From: Pelagophyceae sp. CCMP2097
Taxonomy: Eukaryota; Sar; Pelagophyceae
Reading direction: 5' to 3'
NCBI GenBank assembly: GCA_026770575.1
Contig: MU657213.1
Coordinates: 572-64,571 of the forward strand
Length of the DNA stretch: 64,000 nucleotides
Shown here: positions 21,488 to 31,354 of the stretch, one piece after another
Layout: each line of letters starts with the position of its first letter
Numbering within the stretch: the stretch's first letter is position 1
Notes under the pieces: generated by a model
The model's input: the letters and a program-made list of their open reading frames with translations, nothing else
Told to the model about the DNA's origin: nothing
Database searches by the model: none
Translations under genes and position numbers: made by a program

Positions 21488-22442
21488 TCGGCTCGGAGCA
21501 TGAGCCACATGTCCCGCACTCTGGTTGGACTGTCGAGGACGTACCGCATAGGGCGGCCATTTTCAAAGTGGCGCCGGGAGAGACGGGGTTACGTAACGCG
21601 GCGGTGGCCTTTGAAGGCTTATTCCTCGTCAGGGTCCGCGCTTTCGTCGACGTCAATGTTGACGGCGTCTGGTGGGTCGAGGACGAGCCGCACGCGCCGG
21701 GACGGGTTGGCGTCGATGGTTTCGAGCTGTGAGAAGCCCTCGCCCTCGCCCTCTTCGTCTTCGTCTTCGTCGGCGCACGTGCCACCTTCCGGGCCGTCGT
21801 CGCGCCCCGAGCATGGGCACGGCGGTTGGCGTGCGGACGTGTTCGGGACGGTGGTGGGCGTCTTCGCCGTGTTGAAGGCTTTGAGCTGCGCGTCGGTCGG
21901 CGTGAGGTCGTCGACCTATGAGGGCAATCGCGTCTTGTGGTTTCCAGCCACGACCAGGGGGGGGCGGGTGCTCTCTCGCCTCTGAAGCCCCTTGGCTCTG
22001 TTTCCGCAGTCCTTTGGGGTTTTCCAACGGTGATGCTTGGCGCAGTCATCGACGTTTGCGAGCGGCATTGCGTCGATTAACCCGACGCCGGCGAGGCGGA
22101 TGAGCTCGTACCGCGCGAGGACGTCGACGAGGCCGTGGACCGTCCGCTTCCGGGGGAAGGCGCCTCGGTCAACAAATTTGTAGGCTTTGTTGCTGGCCAA
22201 CACTGTGACTTTGCGATTCGCCTCAAAGGCGGCGCCCCAACGCCCGACTGCCGCACAACGCGCCACACGAGAACATCGGCTCGACGCAAAGCGCCACGAG
22301 CCATCGAGAAGACCCCAAGAAGCCCGTATCCTGATAACGTCAAAACATACTTTGCGTCGCCACTGTTCGAGCCGCGGCAGTGTCTCTTCCTGATGGCACG
22401 GCCGAGGTCGCGGTGTCACTGCAGCGATGCCATACCGCGGCG

Positions 22443-22800
22443 CGAGGCCCGCGACCGAAAGGCCGCGCCGTTTGGCCCCACGTCCGCCGCGCGGGCCTCG
22501 CGGCCCAACCCATAGTGTCGCCCGCCGGCCTCCCGGCGCCTCCGCCGGCTCAGGAGGGCCGCAGGGTACCCTGGGGTCGCCGCCCTGAGAAGCAGGTAGC
22601 CCTGCGCGGCCCACAAAGCGCGCCGCGAGCGCCCCGCGGCCCTCTGCCCACCTTTTTTCGCACAGTGCGCGCGGCGCACGCGCGCGACGCCCGTAAAGTT
22701 TTGGTACAGGATGTGCACCGCGACGCCGCGCGTCGAACGCGCCACTCCCGACCTCGGCGGACCCCGCGCGCGCTGAGAAAATCCCTACTGTTGCATGGAG
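22443..22800. repeat. Right inverted arm
   Basis: Inverse copy of 21131-21487 with one extra A in an A-run. The high identity implies recent duplication, gene conversion or hairpin-mediated homogenisation, in contrast to the diverged flanks. Confidence 0.9.
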
Positions 22801-22877
22801 CAAATCTGCCACTCTACTGCCCTCGCTTAGAAAATCCGTCTGGGTCTTGGCTTCACAGATACGTGTTTAAGTTACAG

Positions 22878-25800
22878 TTACATGGGAGCCACGTGGAGCA
22901 AATCGACGAGGCTCAGGCCGTCCTCGTCCGCGATGACGAGGATCGAGGCGCCCGCGGCCGCGTCGTCCAAAGCCTGAATCGCGGGAGCCTTGGACGACTG
23001 TGCAACAAAGAACCACCGAGAGAAAGAACCACCGATAAATTGAGCACGCACCTTGAGTACGACCTTTGTGTTTCGCCGCAGGAACGGGAATACGAGCGTG
23101 CGGAGGCGGCCGGCGTGTTGTGGATGGAGCGCGTAGACGTGGACGACCTTTTGAACTCGGAGGTAAACGCAAAAACCGGTGGCCGCGCACGCGCAAGCGT
23201 CGACGGGAGTGTCCTCGCGCACGACGATTGCCGCCACGTCGCGGCCCGCCGCCGCAAATCGCGACATGGAGACGACGGTGAGCAGGCCGGAACCCGCTTG
23301 GAGTACGTTCGCGTTGCGGTTCCTGCCGACGGGTCCAGTCACGCACGCGACCACGTCGGCGCCCGGCCCGCGGCGCGGCACGGCGGCCGAGTCGACGAGC
23401 CTCGACCACGCCGCCACAGCGGGGCGCTGCGAGGCGAGCGTCTCCACGTGACCCGCGGCGTTCCTGCTCACGACGAGCGTCACTCCAGGCTGGCTCAGCG
23501 AAGCGTACCGCTGGACCGGCTGCGAGACACTTCCTTGCAGCGCGTCGAGCTGCGAGACGAGGCGGTCGAAGAGCGGGCCCATGGCTGGGGTCTCCAGTCG
23601 GTCGTAGACCACTTGGTAATCCGCCCAGTCGACGCCCGGCCGCAGCCGCACCGCCGACGTCGAAAAAGGGCGCCTCCGGATCCAGTGCGGCCTGCTCGAG
23701 GGCCGCAGCGAGTCGGTGGTGGTCCACCACGCAATGTTTCCGGATTCGTCGACGGAGACGCGTTCTTCCTTGCATGCGAAGCATAATGCAGCTTCCGCGT
23801 GGAAGTGCAGCAGCTCGTGCGCCTTGTCCGCCGCGCGCGGCTGGGAAACGGAGCGCGGCGCGGATTCCGCCTCGGGCTCGGTCTCGTCCCTTTGCCGGAA
23901 AGCGGCAAAAATGGATTTTTGTTTCTTCTTCTTCTTCCGCGGCGGCGGCATCGGCGGCGGCGCAAAGTCGCAGCCCCACCGCAGCACCGCGCCCGACGCC
24001 GTCGACAGGAGGAGCACCGTCGGTTGGCCCTTTGAAACATCGGCTGAGAACGCGTCAAAACATGCGCGGACCACCTATTGCGACCTTTGCCGGGCCAACG
24101 TGCATCCTTTGGACGCGACGGACCTTGAGGTTTGTTGAGAGCGCGGCGAGGGGTCGGTCGGCGCCGCAGGAAATGAGGACGTGGGCGTTTATGGCTTCTG
24201 CATCCACCATGGCCTCGAGCAAACAGCTCAAAGGTTCGACAATCCGCCAGACGCGGACGCAGCCGTCGGCGTCGACGGCGACGAGGCCTTTGCCTTGGTC
24301 GCTGAAACTCAAAGAGACGACGGCAGCGCCGAGGACCTCCGTTGCCGTCGAGGCGAACAAATCATCATCGCCCTTTTTTACCGTGTACTCGTCCTTTTTT
24401 ACCGTGTACTCGCCTTTCGACTCGCCCTTGGACTCGGAGTCCTCACCTTTGGACTCGCCACCGCCCTCCTCAGATGCCTGTGACACATTGTCGAGATGAC
24501 ACAATGTAGACGTGCTTCTTACCGCGGGCGTTGGGCGCGCGCCGGCGTAGACCCAGAGTCCGATGACACCTAGACGTCCCGATGCCAGCACTCTGCGATG
24601 CTTTCAACGGCTTTGGCCAGACGGACCTGCGACGTTGCCCGCGGCGACAAGAACAGTCGCGTCGCCCGCGGCGCTCGACCGCGCGGAAACGTCGACGGCC
24701 GTCACCTTGTCGAAAACGGCGCCGTTGAAGACGAGCGACCGGGCGCTGGGGCGGGCGCCGAGCCTGCGAGTCAGCGTCGCTTTATCATCCGCCTCGGGAC
24801 ACCCACGCCCACGGAACAACGCCGGCCATGAAACGCACTGGGGACGACACCAGAGGGCAACGCACCATTGTTGCCGGAGTCGGTCTGCGTCCTTTGCGTC
24901 GTCGACGGGCCCGCGCAAAGCAGGCGCCTCTTCGACCTCGAGGCCGAGCGCGCCTCGGACGGCCGAACGCGCGGACCGCCAGGCGTCCAGCTGCTGCGCC
25001 GCAAGAGCCTAGGGCAGCATCGATTCCACGCAGCGATTCCACGCAGCGTCGATGAAGCGCAAGGGTCTCACGGCGAGCTCGGCCTCTACGGTTTCATTGA
25101 CCACCGCCCAAAGTGCCTCGAGTTCTGCCGCCACAGACTCTTCCAGCGCGTCTCGGAACGCCGCCGCGGAAACGAGGCGCTCGAGGTGCTTGACGCGCGC
25201 GTCTGCCTTTGCGCGCTCTTCTGCGACTGCGGCGACGTCGATTGATGCGATTCTGTCAGCGTCCTCCGGTAAGAGCGACCCCCAGGGCCCCTCTGAAGAC
25301 CACTTCGCGTCCGTCGCCGCCTTGGAAACGGCCTCTTCCGCCTCGCGGACGCGCTCTCTTGCCAAGGCGCCTTCACCTTCGCCGGCGAGGAGTTCCTTGG
25401 CCTGTATAAACATTTGCTCCGCCGATAGCGCCGCCGGCGCCGCCCACGCCGCTTCCGCCGCCGCGGGCGCCGACGCCACGGGCGCGTCGTCGAACATGGC
25501 GTCCTCGACGTAGCCTTGAGTGCCCGACCGCGGCGAGATTTGGTCCGCGATCGGCCTCGCCAAGAGCATGACTCGAAGGGAAGCCTCCTCCTCCGTCTCC
25601 TCGGCGTCCAAGTTTGAAGAGGCGCCGAAGAAGGCGAGCTCGCTGCGCCGCGGCGTCGACGCCGCCGCGAGGCGCTGGTAGTCGGTGCCCTTTGCCTGTA
25701 GAGCAGTCACTTCAAAAGAGAGGCGTTCCTGCTCCGCCTCAAGCCCTTTCCGCCCTTGTGCAATCACGTCGAGCCTGCCCCGCCGCTCCGCCTCGCGCAG

Positions 25801-26532
25801 CTCGTCGCGCCTCAGGCGCTTCGCCGCGACGGCGTGCGGCGCCGCGAGCTCGTCTGGCTTGGACAGCTCTTCCGCGAACAGCGCCACCGCCCGCCTTTCC
25901 TCGGCAACGGCCGCCGCGCGCTTTTGGATGCGCTCGAGCTCCAAAGACCGCGCCGCGACTTCTGCGCAGCGAAAGTCTCGCTGGATCAGACGGTCGCGCG
26001 CCGCCTTGGCCTTTTGCTGGTCCCGGATCAAACGCAGCGACCGCTCGACGTCGCGGCCCGTGGCGCGCCTACGAGGCCGCCGTCGATGTCTGCTTCCAAC
26101 TCCGCGCGCTGTCGTGGGATGCGTTTGCGAGGAGCGGGGACCCTTTGAGCTCAAAGGGACGGTAGAACAAGCGCCTCACTCGGTGCGGAGCATGTCGTCC
26201 AGCGACCGCAGCTCGGCCTCTAACTTCAGCCGCCGCGCCTCGACGGTGCTCGGCGACGGCGCCGCCAACGCCAACGCCTGAGCGAATCGGCTGAGGCGAC
26301 CGTCGCGAGCGCGCCTCCGTCGACGAGGTATCGACGAGCGCACGTCGGCGGCAGAGCCACTGACCGGCGCCGCGGCGGTGAAGAGGCCGTGGTCCAAGGC
26401 GAGTAGGAGCGCGTCGGAACTCCGGGACGGGGCCGGCGCCGTCGCCGGTGGCTCAGGCAGTGCGGTACCGTCCACGCTCCGGATCCGCCGCCCGCGCACC
26501 TCCGCGGCGGCGGGCGGCACCGCCTCCATCAC
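22878..26532 (-). CDS. Coiled-coil/WD40 protein (about 1,099 aa), possibly axonemal
   Basis: Six exons have consistent phases: 26532-26180, 26068-25072, 25008-24839, 24763-24627, 24569-24124 and 24074-22878, for 1,100 codons. Donors are GTGAGG, GTGAGA, GTGCGT, GTCCGT and GTCCGT. Residues about 100-500 are a long charged helix (RLIRDQQKAKAARDRLIQRD, RIQKRAAAVAEERRAVALF), predicted coiled coil. The second half has WD40-like blades: VAAGNVAGVIGLWVY, VSLSFSDQGKGLVAVDADG-CVRVWRI, LLSTASGAVLRW and VSVDESGNIAWWTT. A basic low-complexity insert (KKKKKQKS) interrupts the propeller. The coiled-coil plus WD40 architecture and the PG-rich repeat neighbour suggest a cilium or scaffold role, but no specific family was recognised. 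It shares a 180-bp divergent promoter region with the PG-rich gene. Confidence 0.65.
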
Positions 26533-26711
26533 CCCCCTCTTCTTCGCCCCGCCGCCTACTCGGGAGGGCCCCGGCCCCGGGCCCGAACCCGACGCTCGCT
26601 TAAACTCTAGCGCCGCGTGGTTGACACTCAGGCTGGCACGGTCACCAGGTTTGAGCGACTGCAGGTCTGTTGGTGCCGCACGGGGCTCGCCGCCGCCGGG
26701 TCGCGCCCGTC

Positions 26712-27640
26712 ATGGCGGACCAGACCGTCGACGTTGGCTCGACGGCTCGGTCGACGAAGCGAATCCTGGATTCCACAACCATCTCCAGAGACCGGAGCCG
26801 AGACCAGGACACTCGTGCGTCCCTTTGGCGTCCACGTTTATCGCGCGGCGTCAAAGACGTGTGTGTAGGCGCGCCGAAGCACCAGGGCAACCGCGCTTTC
26901 ATGGACATTGGCGAGCAGCGCTTCCAGTGGCAAAAGCCCGTCTCGGACTTTGACGCGTTTTATACGTTGCCGAACACCATGGGTGCGCCTCCGCCGGCCC
27001 GCGCGGGCGCGCGCCGGCCCGCCGCGGTCACGACTCATAGCTCCGCTTCTTGTAGGCAAGATCTCGCCGCCCTTTGGTTCGTCTACGCGGGCGGACTGGG
27101 AGGGCACGTACAAAAATAAAAGAGACGGTGCCAACCCTTACGCCGGCCCCGGCAACTACAACACGAACAACTTCTCCGTGCTCTCCACCAACCCAAACGC
27201 GGCCAAAGTCAAGTTCGGCAGCGGATCTCGTTCGGCGTCTTCTTTGACCGACTCGCCGGGGCCGTGCTACCAAATCGACGGCATCTGGAAGCGGGTTTTC
27301 CCGCGTCCCTGTGCAAGGCCGTGCGACGCACAGCGCGTGATTGTCATTTCGACGACGAGCGCGTAGGTACGGTCGGGATCGGAGCGTGGGTCCTGGATTT
27401 AATAAGGACTTTAGAAAGCCAATGTTCATCTCCAGCACCGACGCCACTTACTACCCGAAACTCCCGCCCGCGACTTCGGTCAAGGTCGGCCAGAAGCTGG
27501 TGAAAGGCTCGCTTTTCGACCTGAGCACCAACCGCTCGCCGGGGCCAATCTACCATACGGAAAAGTACGACTTCAAGACGGGGCCGAAATTCACCTTTGG
27601 AGCCAACAAGCAGGACCGGTTCAAGCACGGCATCTTCTAA
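26712..27640 (+). CDS. Sperm-tail PG-rich repeat (STPGR/SHIPPO-like) protein (269 aa)
   Basis: Exons are 26712-26982, 27056-27320 and 27367-27640, giving 270 codons; the introns are GTGCGC...GTAG (73 bp) and GTGCGA...GTAG (46 bp). Repeated Pro-Gly-Pro units typical of axonemal microtubule-associated proteins are visible: NPYAGPGNYN, TDSPGPCYQID, SVGPGFNKDF, NRSPGPIYHTE and KTGPKFTFG. This family coats or fills ciliary doublet microtubules (family knowledge). A short acidic/basic N-terminus precedes the repeats. The start codon at 26712 is the first ATG of the frame with good following codon use; an earlier exon is possible. Confidence 0.75.
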
Positions 27641-27822
27641 TCTTGTTGCCATGTCGACAAGAGCTTCCGCAGGCCCTAGGAGTGAGAAAGGGTGAAACTC
27701 CACGCGTCGCAACGAGGCCCGCGTCGTGAGAAGAGACCGAGCTGGATTACGTTGGGTTAAACAATCCCCGCGCCGCAAAACATCGCGGCGGACTCGAGCC
27801 CGCCCGCATCCCATTTACCACG

Positions 27823-28545
27823 TCAGAGTGCGACGTTCCAGAGCCGCGCCGTCTTGTCGTAGCTCGCCGTGACGACGCGCGTGCCGTCGGGCGAGAACGC
27901 GCAGCTCAAGACGCTATGGGTGTGGCCCTTAAGCGTTTTCTGCAGCGCGCCCGTCTCGGCGTCCCAGAGCTTCGCCGTCTCGTCCTGGCTCGCCGTCACG
28001 ACGCGCTTGCCGTCGGGTGAAAAAGCGCAGTCGTTGACCTGGCCGACGTGCCCCTCGAGCGTCGTCAGCAGCGCGCCCGTCTTAGCGTCCAACACCCACG
28101 CGATTTCCTCGCTCGCCGTGGCGACGCTCTTGCCGTCGGGCGAGAACCCGCAGTTATCGCAATCGAGGCTTTCCGTCTGGCCAGCGAGCGTCGTCTCCAG
28201 CGCGCCCGTCTCAGCCTCCCAGTGCCGCGCCGTCCCGTCGCGGCTTTCCGTCACGATGCGCTTGCCGTCGGGCGAGAACGCGCAGCTCCAGACGAGACTG
28301 GTGTGGCCCTTGAGGATTGCGGTGCCCTTCAAAACCCGGTCCTGCCAGACGAGTCTGCGCACGGCCAGCGCCACCGCCGGCGCATCCCGAGCGACTCGTT
28401 TCGTCACAAGAGTCGCGTTGGGTGACGCCGCCAGCCGCAGGATGTGCGTGAGCAGGTCGCTCTGCTCAAAGACGTCGAGGGCCGGGGCGGCTGCGGGCGC
28501 GGCTGCGGGGCGAACTTTCGAGGCTCGCGAGGTGCTGGCCTCCAT
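27823..28545 (-). CDS. Small WD40-repeat protein (240 aa)
   Basis: Single exon. After an N-terminal helical segment (DVFEQSDLLTHILRLAASP...AVALAVRRLVWQDRVLKGTA) come four or five near-identical WD40 units with the core GHTxxVxSCAFSPDGxRVVTAS, each ending in TAKLWDAETGAL or similar. Five units make less than a full seven-bladed propeller, so it may oligomerise or be a truncated member. The start at 28545 (MEASTSRASK) is the closest ATG upstream of the conserved helix; the frame stays open far upstream, antisense to IFT43, and that extension is rejected. It shares a 148-bp divergent promoter with IFT43. Confidence 0.8.
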   Translation of the reverse strand: MEASTSRASKVRPAAAPAAAPALDVFEQSDLLTHILRLAASPNATLVTKRVARDAPAVALAVRRLVWQDRVLKGTAILKGHTSLVWSCAFSPDGKRIVTESRDGTARHWEAETGALETTLAGQTESLDCDNCGFSPDGKSVATASEEIAWVLDAKTGALLTTLEGHVGQVNDCAFSPDGKRVVTASQDETAKLWDAETGALQKTLKGHTHSVLSCAFSPDGTRVVTASYDKTARLWNVAL

Positions 28546-28693
28546 CTGCTCGTGCCTCTCGACGCGTGGCGGCCCTGGAATTGCCCTGGGACTCGGACCG
28601 GCCTTCCGGATGCGCAACGCGTGCAAATGCAACGGCCTGCCCAACTTCGAACCAACCGCTGAACGGCACCGCCGCGCCGCGCGCGCCGGCGCC

Positions 28694-30067
28694 ATGTCCA
28701 AGGAGGAGTCGGGTTGGATGTCGGGCGCCAAGGAGGATACCAAGGAGGTCGACGGCGCCGAGCCGAAGCAGGAGCCGCGCAAGAGCCGGCGACCACGCCG
28801 CGCGTGCGTCTCCTCTCGCCGCCGGCCGCCGTCGCGGGCCCGATCAGCGGGCGTCCTCGGTCGCGATGGCGGCGGCGAGCCCGCGACGCCGACGTATAAC
28901 GTCTTCGGAAGTGGGGAAAAAAAGATTGCGGTGACGTTTGCATCGCAGGAACGACGAGGAGGACGAGCCCGCGGAGCGCAAGGACGATGGCGGCGGCAAA
29001 GGCGGCGGCGCCAAGGACGCCCCCGACAGCCGGTGCGACTGCAAAGCCCTCTTTTGTGTAAACGCGCGTGGCGCAAACGTGCGGCGCGCGCGAACCCGTT
29101 GAAGAGTCCGTATACGAGTGCGAGCCCGTACACGAGTGCTCTCCGCTGCGCAGGCAGAAGCGCATGGCCTTTGGCGTGGAAGACGGCGAGGACGACACCG
29201 GCGCCGCGGCGCGGCAGGCGGCGCCGCGCCGCCTCGCCGAAGACGAAGACGACGGCGAAGGGCGGCGGGGCGGCGGCGGTGGAGGCGACGAGACGGAAAT
29301 CTGCGCCGCGCCGCGTCGCACGCAAGGCACACGCCGGAAACGCGCCAGGGGATGAATCCGAGGCTCGACGCCGGGAAAGGCCCGAAAGTGGCCTTGATGG
29401 GATGCCAACATCAGGTGGCCTTGATTCCGAATTAGGTATCATCCCTGACCTCGACGAGCAGCGCGAGGAGGATATCACCATGGAGGTCGCCGTGGCGCCG
29501 CGGAACCGCGCGCGCAAGCCGCCTCCGCTGCGGGAGTTGGACGCTGACCTTGTGGGCGTCACTCCCTCGGCTTCAAACCCGCACCGCTCCGCGCGCGGCG
29601 CCGACGCGGGCAAGCGCCTCGACCTCACGCCCCTCGCCTGTCGCCTCGTGCCGCCGGCGCTGGTGGCGGAGGACGACTCTGCGTGGTCGTTTGAAGCTTT
29701 GCTGCAGAGCGTGACGCAGGAGTTCATAGCGGACGCAGAAGTCGACGCTTTGCTCAAGGCCGCCGCCGCCGCGACGGGCGACGTCGTCGCCGACGAAAAG
29801 GCCGCTTCCGAGGCCCGCCGCCGCGGGCTGGCCGAGCGCCGCCGCGAGGCGTCGCGGCCCGTCGCCGAAACCGCCGAGCCGCGCGCAACGCGCGCGCCGG
29901 CGCGCGAGCCGTCGACGCGCCGCCGCGCCGCGCCCGCCGCCGACGCGGCCCCCAATGCGGCCGGCGCCGAGCCCAAGGTCGCCGAACCTGAGGTGAAGAA
30001 TCCGACGCAGGTCAAGAACTCGTTCGACGACGACGACGACGACGACGACATCGGCCCGGCCAAGTAA
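28694..30067 (+). CDS. IFT43: Intraflagellar transport protein 43 (IFT-A subunit)
   Basis: Exons are 28694-28893, 28949-29032, 29154-29314 and 29436-30067, giving 359 codons with consistent phases (donors GTATAA, GTGCGA and GTCGCA). The N-terminal half is low complexity and acidic. The C-terminal half contains the IFT43 signature: IIPDLDEQREEDITMEVA, then PLRELDADLVG, LDLTPLACRLVPPALVAEDD and WSFEALLQSV, in the same order as animal and green-algal IFT43. IFT43 is a small subunit of the IFT-A complex for retrograde ciliary transport. The tail (DDDDDDDDIGPAK) is an unusual acidic run. It implies that the organism builds a flagellum at some stage or has kept the machinery. Confidence 0.82.
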   Translation: MSKEESGWMSGAKEDTKEVDGAEPKQEPRKSRRPRRACVSSRRRPPSRARSAGVLGRDGGGEPATPTYNVFGSGEKKIAVTFASQERRGGRARGAQGRWRRQRRRRQGRPRQPVRLQSPLLCKRAWRKRAARANPLKSPYTSASPYTSALRCAGRSAWPLAWKTARTTPAPRRGRRRRAASPKTKTTAKGGGAAAVEATRRKSAPRRVARKAHAGNAPGDESEARRRERPESGLDGMPTSGGLDSELGIIPDLDEQREEDITMEVAVAPRNRARKPPPLRELDADLVGVTPSASNPHRSARGADAGKRLDLTPLACRLVPPALVAEDDSAWSFEALLQSVTQEFIADAEVDALLKAAAAATGDVVADEKAASEARRRGLAERRREASRPVAETAEPRATRAPAREPSTRRRAAPAADAAPNAAGAEPKVAEPEVKNPTQVKNSFDDDDDDDDIGPAK

Positions 30068-30427
30068 GCGGCCCCCGCGCAGCAGCAGAAGCGGCCAAGT
30101 CCACCTCGAAACGTCGCAGTGGGGGGAGATGCATGCCCGCGTCGCGACACCAGTAACGATGCGGACTCCAAGACTCAAGCCTCTGCTGCTTCGAGCCGAC
30201 CCCCGTCGGGACCGCCCGTTGGGAACCCCAGAGACACTTTGAGGATGCAACACAGGGATCCGGAAGGCGGCCCGACGGTCGAGCGCACCCACGGGGCTCC
30301 AGGCGCGGCGTCGGCGTCGTGGGCAGCGGTTCGAGTCCCATAGTGAAGCGTTGACCCGGACCCCCGCAGCCTCCAGAGGACGCGCGCCTCGCAAAGTGCC
30401 TTAGTTGCGCTCGCGGGGGCGCTGGCC
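30068..30427. other. Intergenic between convergent genes
   Basis: Nothing recognisable is seen between the stop of IFT43 and the stop of the PanD-like gene. Short antisense frames here are GC-driven. Confidence 0.4.
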
Positions 30428-31207
30428 TCAAAGGTCGCGGCCCGCTTGTTTCGGCGGTGCGGCGTGGGCGTCAGGCAGCGGGAGCCGCCGGTAGCTCGGG
30501 AGGCGCCCCGGCTTGTAGACGATGATTGAGTTTTCGCGCACCATGCTCTCCGCCGGCGGGTCTTCAAATGCGAGGATACCGGGCGTGAAGGTTGCGTATT
30601 GTGTGCGCGTCATGTAGCCAAAAGCGACAATTGTCAAAGCGTGTCCCGCGACAACAAGCTTGGCAGCAGCGCCGGAAACTTTTACGCTTCCGCTCGCTTT
30701 CGCGCCGCGAAGGACGGTCGTGTAGAGCCGCGCGCCGTTGTCCTCGTCGAGTAGTTGCACCTCTTGGCCCTCGAAGAGACCCGCGGCGTCGAGCCAGTCT
30801 GCGTCGATTGCAACAGAGTCCATGCCCTTGACAGAGTCCGCCTCGGTGCACCGCACGCGGCGCAGCGACGAGACGACGACGGCCACGGGCGCCTCGAACG
30901 CCAATGCCGACGACCGCGGCCGCGCGGGGACGACGTCGCCGCCGGCGTACGACCTACCACGGCGTCCGGCAGGCCAAAACGCGCAATATACCGCGGCCGC
31001 TCGGGACGGTTGAAGGGCACCGACGGTGGATGGCCCAGGGCCGTCTCCACAGTCTCGTCGACTTGTATAGGGATCCCTATAGGAAGTCCTAGGAAGCTCA
31101 CTTTGGATGGTCCAAAGCCGTCTCCGGCTCCGCCGCGCGGGCGCAATGGAGCAGGCAAGAGAGCACCAACGAGGCACGAAACGCCATCGCACGCGCCGAG
31201 CGCACAA
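30428..31207 (-). CDS. Aspartate 1-decarboxylase (PanD)-like protein
   Basis: PanD makes beta-alanine for pantothenate and is a pyruvoyl enzyme that self-cleaves at a Gly-Ser bond. The core here aligns over its full length: LRRVRCTEAD, SVAIDADWLDAAGLFEGQEV, DEDNGARLYTTVL, SGAAAKLVVAGH and LTIVAFGYM. Actinobacterial PanD is the closest pattern I know (IDADLMDAADLLEGEQV). The residue before the would-be pyruvoyl Ser is Asp (KGMDSVAID), not Gly. The usual N-G-A-A-A segment is S-G-A-A-A, and the Lys and His of the first strand are Ser and Arg. The catalytic Arg-x-x-Thr (RLYTT) is kept, the Tyr after it is Thr. The N-terminus is extended by about 110 residues with a basic leader (MCARRVRWRFVPRWCSLACS) and SSALAFEAP, which loosely resembles a heterokont plastid-targeting motif. 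Activity is doubtful; horizontal origin from bacteria is likely. Confidence 0.7.
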   Translation of the reverse strand: MCARRVRWRFVPRWCSLACSIAPARRSRRRLWTIQSELPRTSYRDPYTSRRDCGDGPGPSTVGALQPSRAAAVYCAFWPAGRRGRSYAGGDVVPARPRSSALAFEAPVAVVVSSLRRVRCTEADSVKGMDSVAIDADWLDAAGLFEGQEVQLLDEDNGARLYTTVLRGAKASGSVKVSGAAAKLVVAGHALTIVAFGYMTRTQYATFTPGILAFEDPPAESMVRENSIIVYKPGRLPSYRRLPLPDAHAAPPKQAGRDL

Positions 31208-31354
31208 ACGCGGAGCGAGGGGCCTGGACGCCTTCTCGCGAACGATGTTCCGACTGGAGTTCCGAGAAGTTCCGAGAGACCGCAGAACCCATCGGAAACC
31301 CGTCGAGGCCCTCTTGAAAATTTAATCCCTCGCGGCGACGGTGTTTGAGGCACG

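Larger units (their letters stand above)
21050..22877. mobile_element. Element with long terminal inverted repeats (unclassified)
   Basis: Two inverted arms, 21131-21487 and 22443-22800 (about 357 bp), are nearly identical. They differ mainly by a base or two in an A-run and a short divergent patch near 21240/22690. Outside the arms the inverted similarity continues in decayed form to about 21050 and 22877 (AAACACGTGTTTATG versus TAAACACGTATCTGTG). The 955-bp centre has a minus-strand frame (SNKAYKFVDRGAFPRKRTVH, LARYELIRLAGVGLIDAMPL) interrupted by stops, perhaps a degraded transposase-type gene, but I cannot name the family. No clear target-site duplication was found. The right end reaches the stop codon (22878) of the neighbouring WD40 gene. 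Confidence 0.6.

Noticed and set aside
21131..22800. Two homologous protein genes on opposite strands
   Set aside because: Their similarity is explained by the inverted DNA repeat; composition is GC-driven and there is no conserved domain in the arms.
22878..26532. Two separate genes, coiled-coil and WD40
   Set aside because: Five introns with matching phases link all six exons into one 1,100-codon frame.
28546..30171. Upstream extension of the small WD40 protein to 782 residues
   Set aside because: The extension is antisense to IFT43 and has no conserved motif; the start at 28545 fits better.
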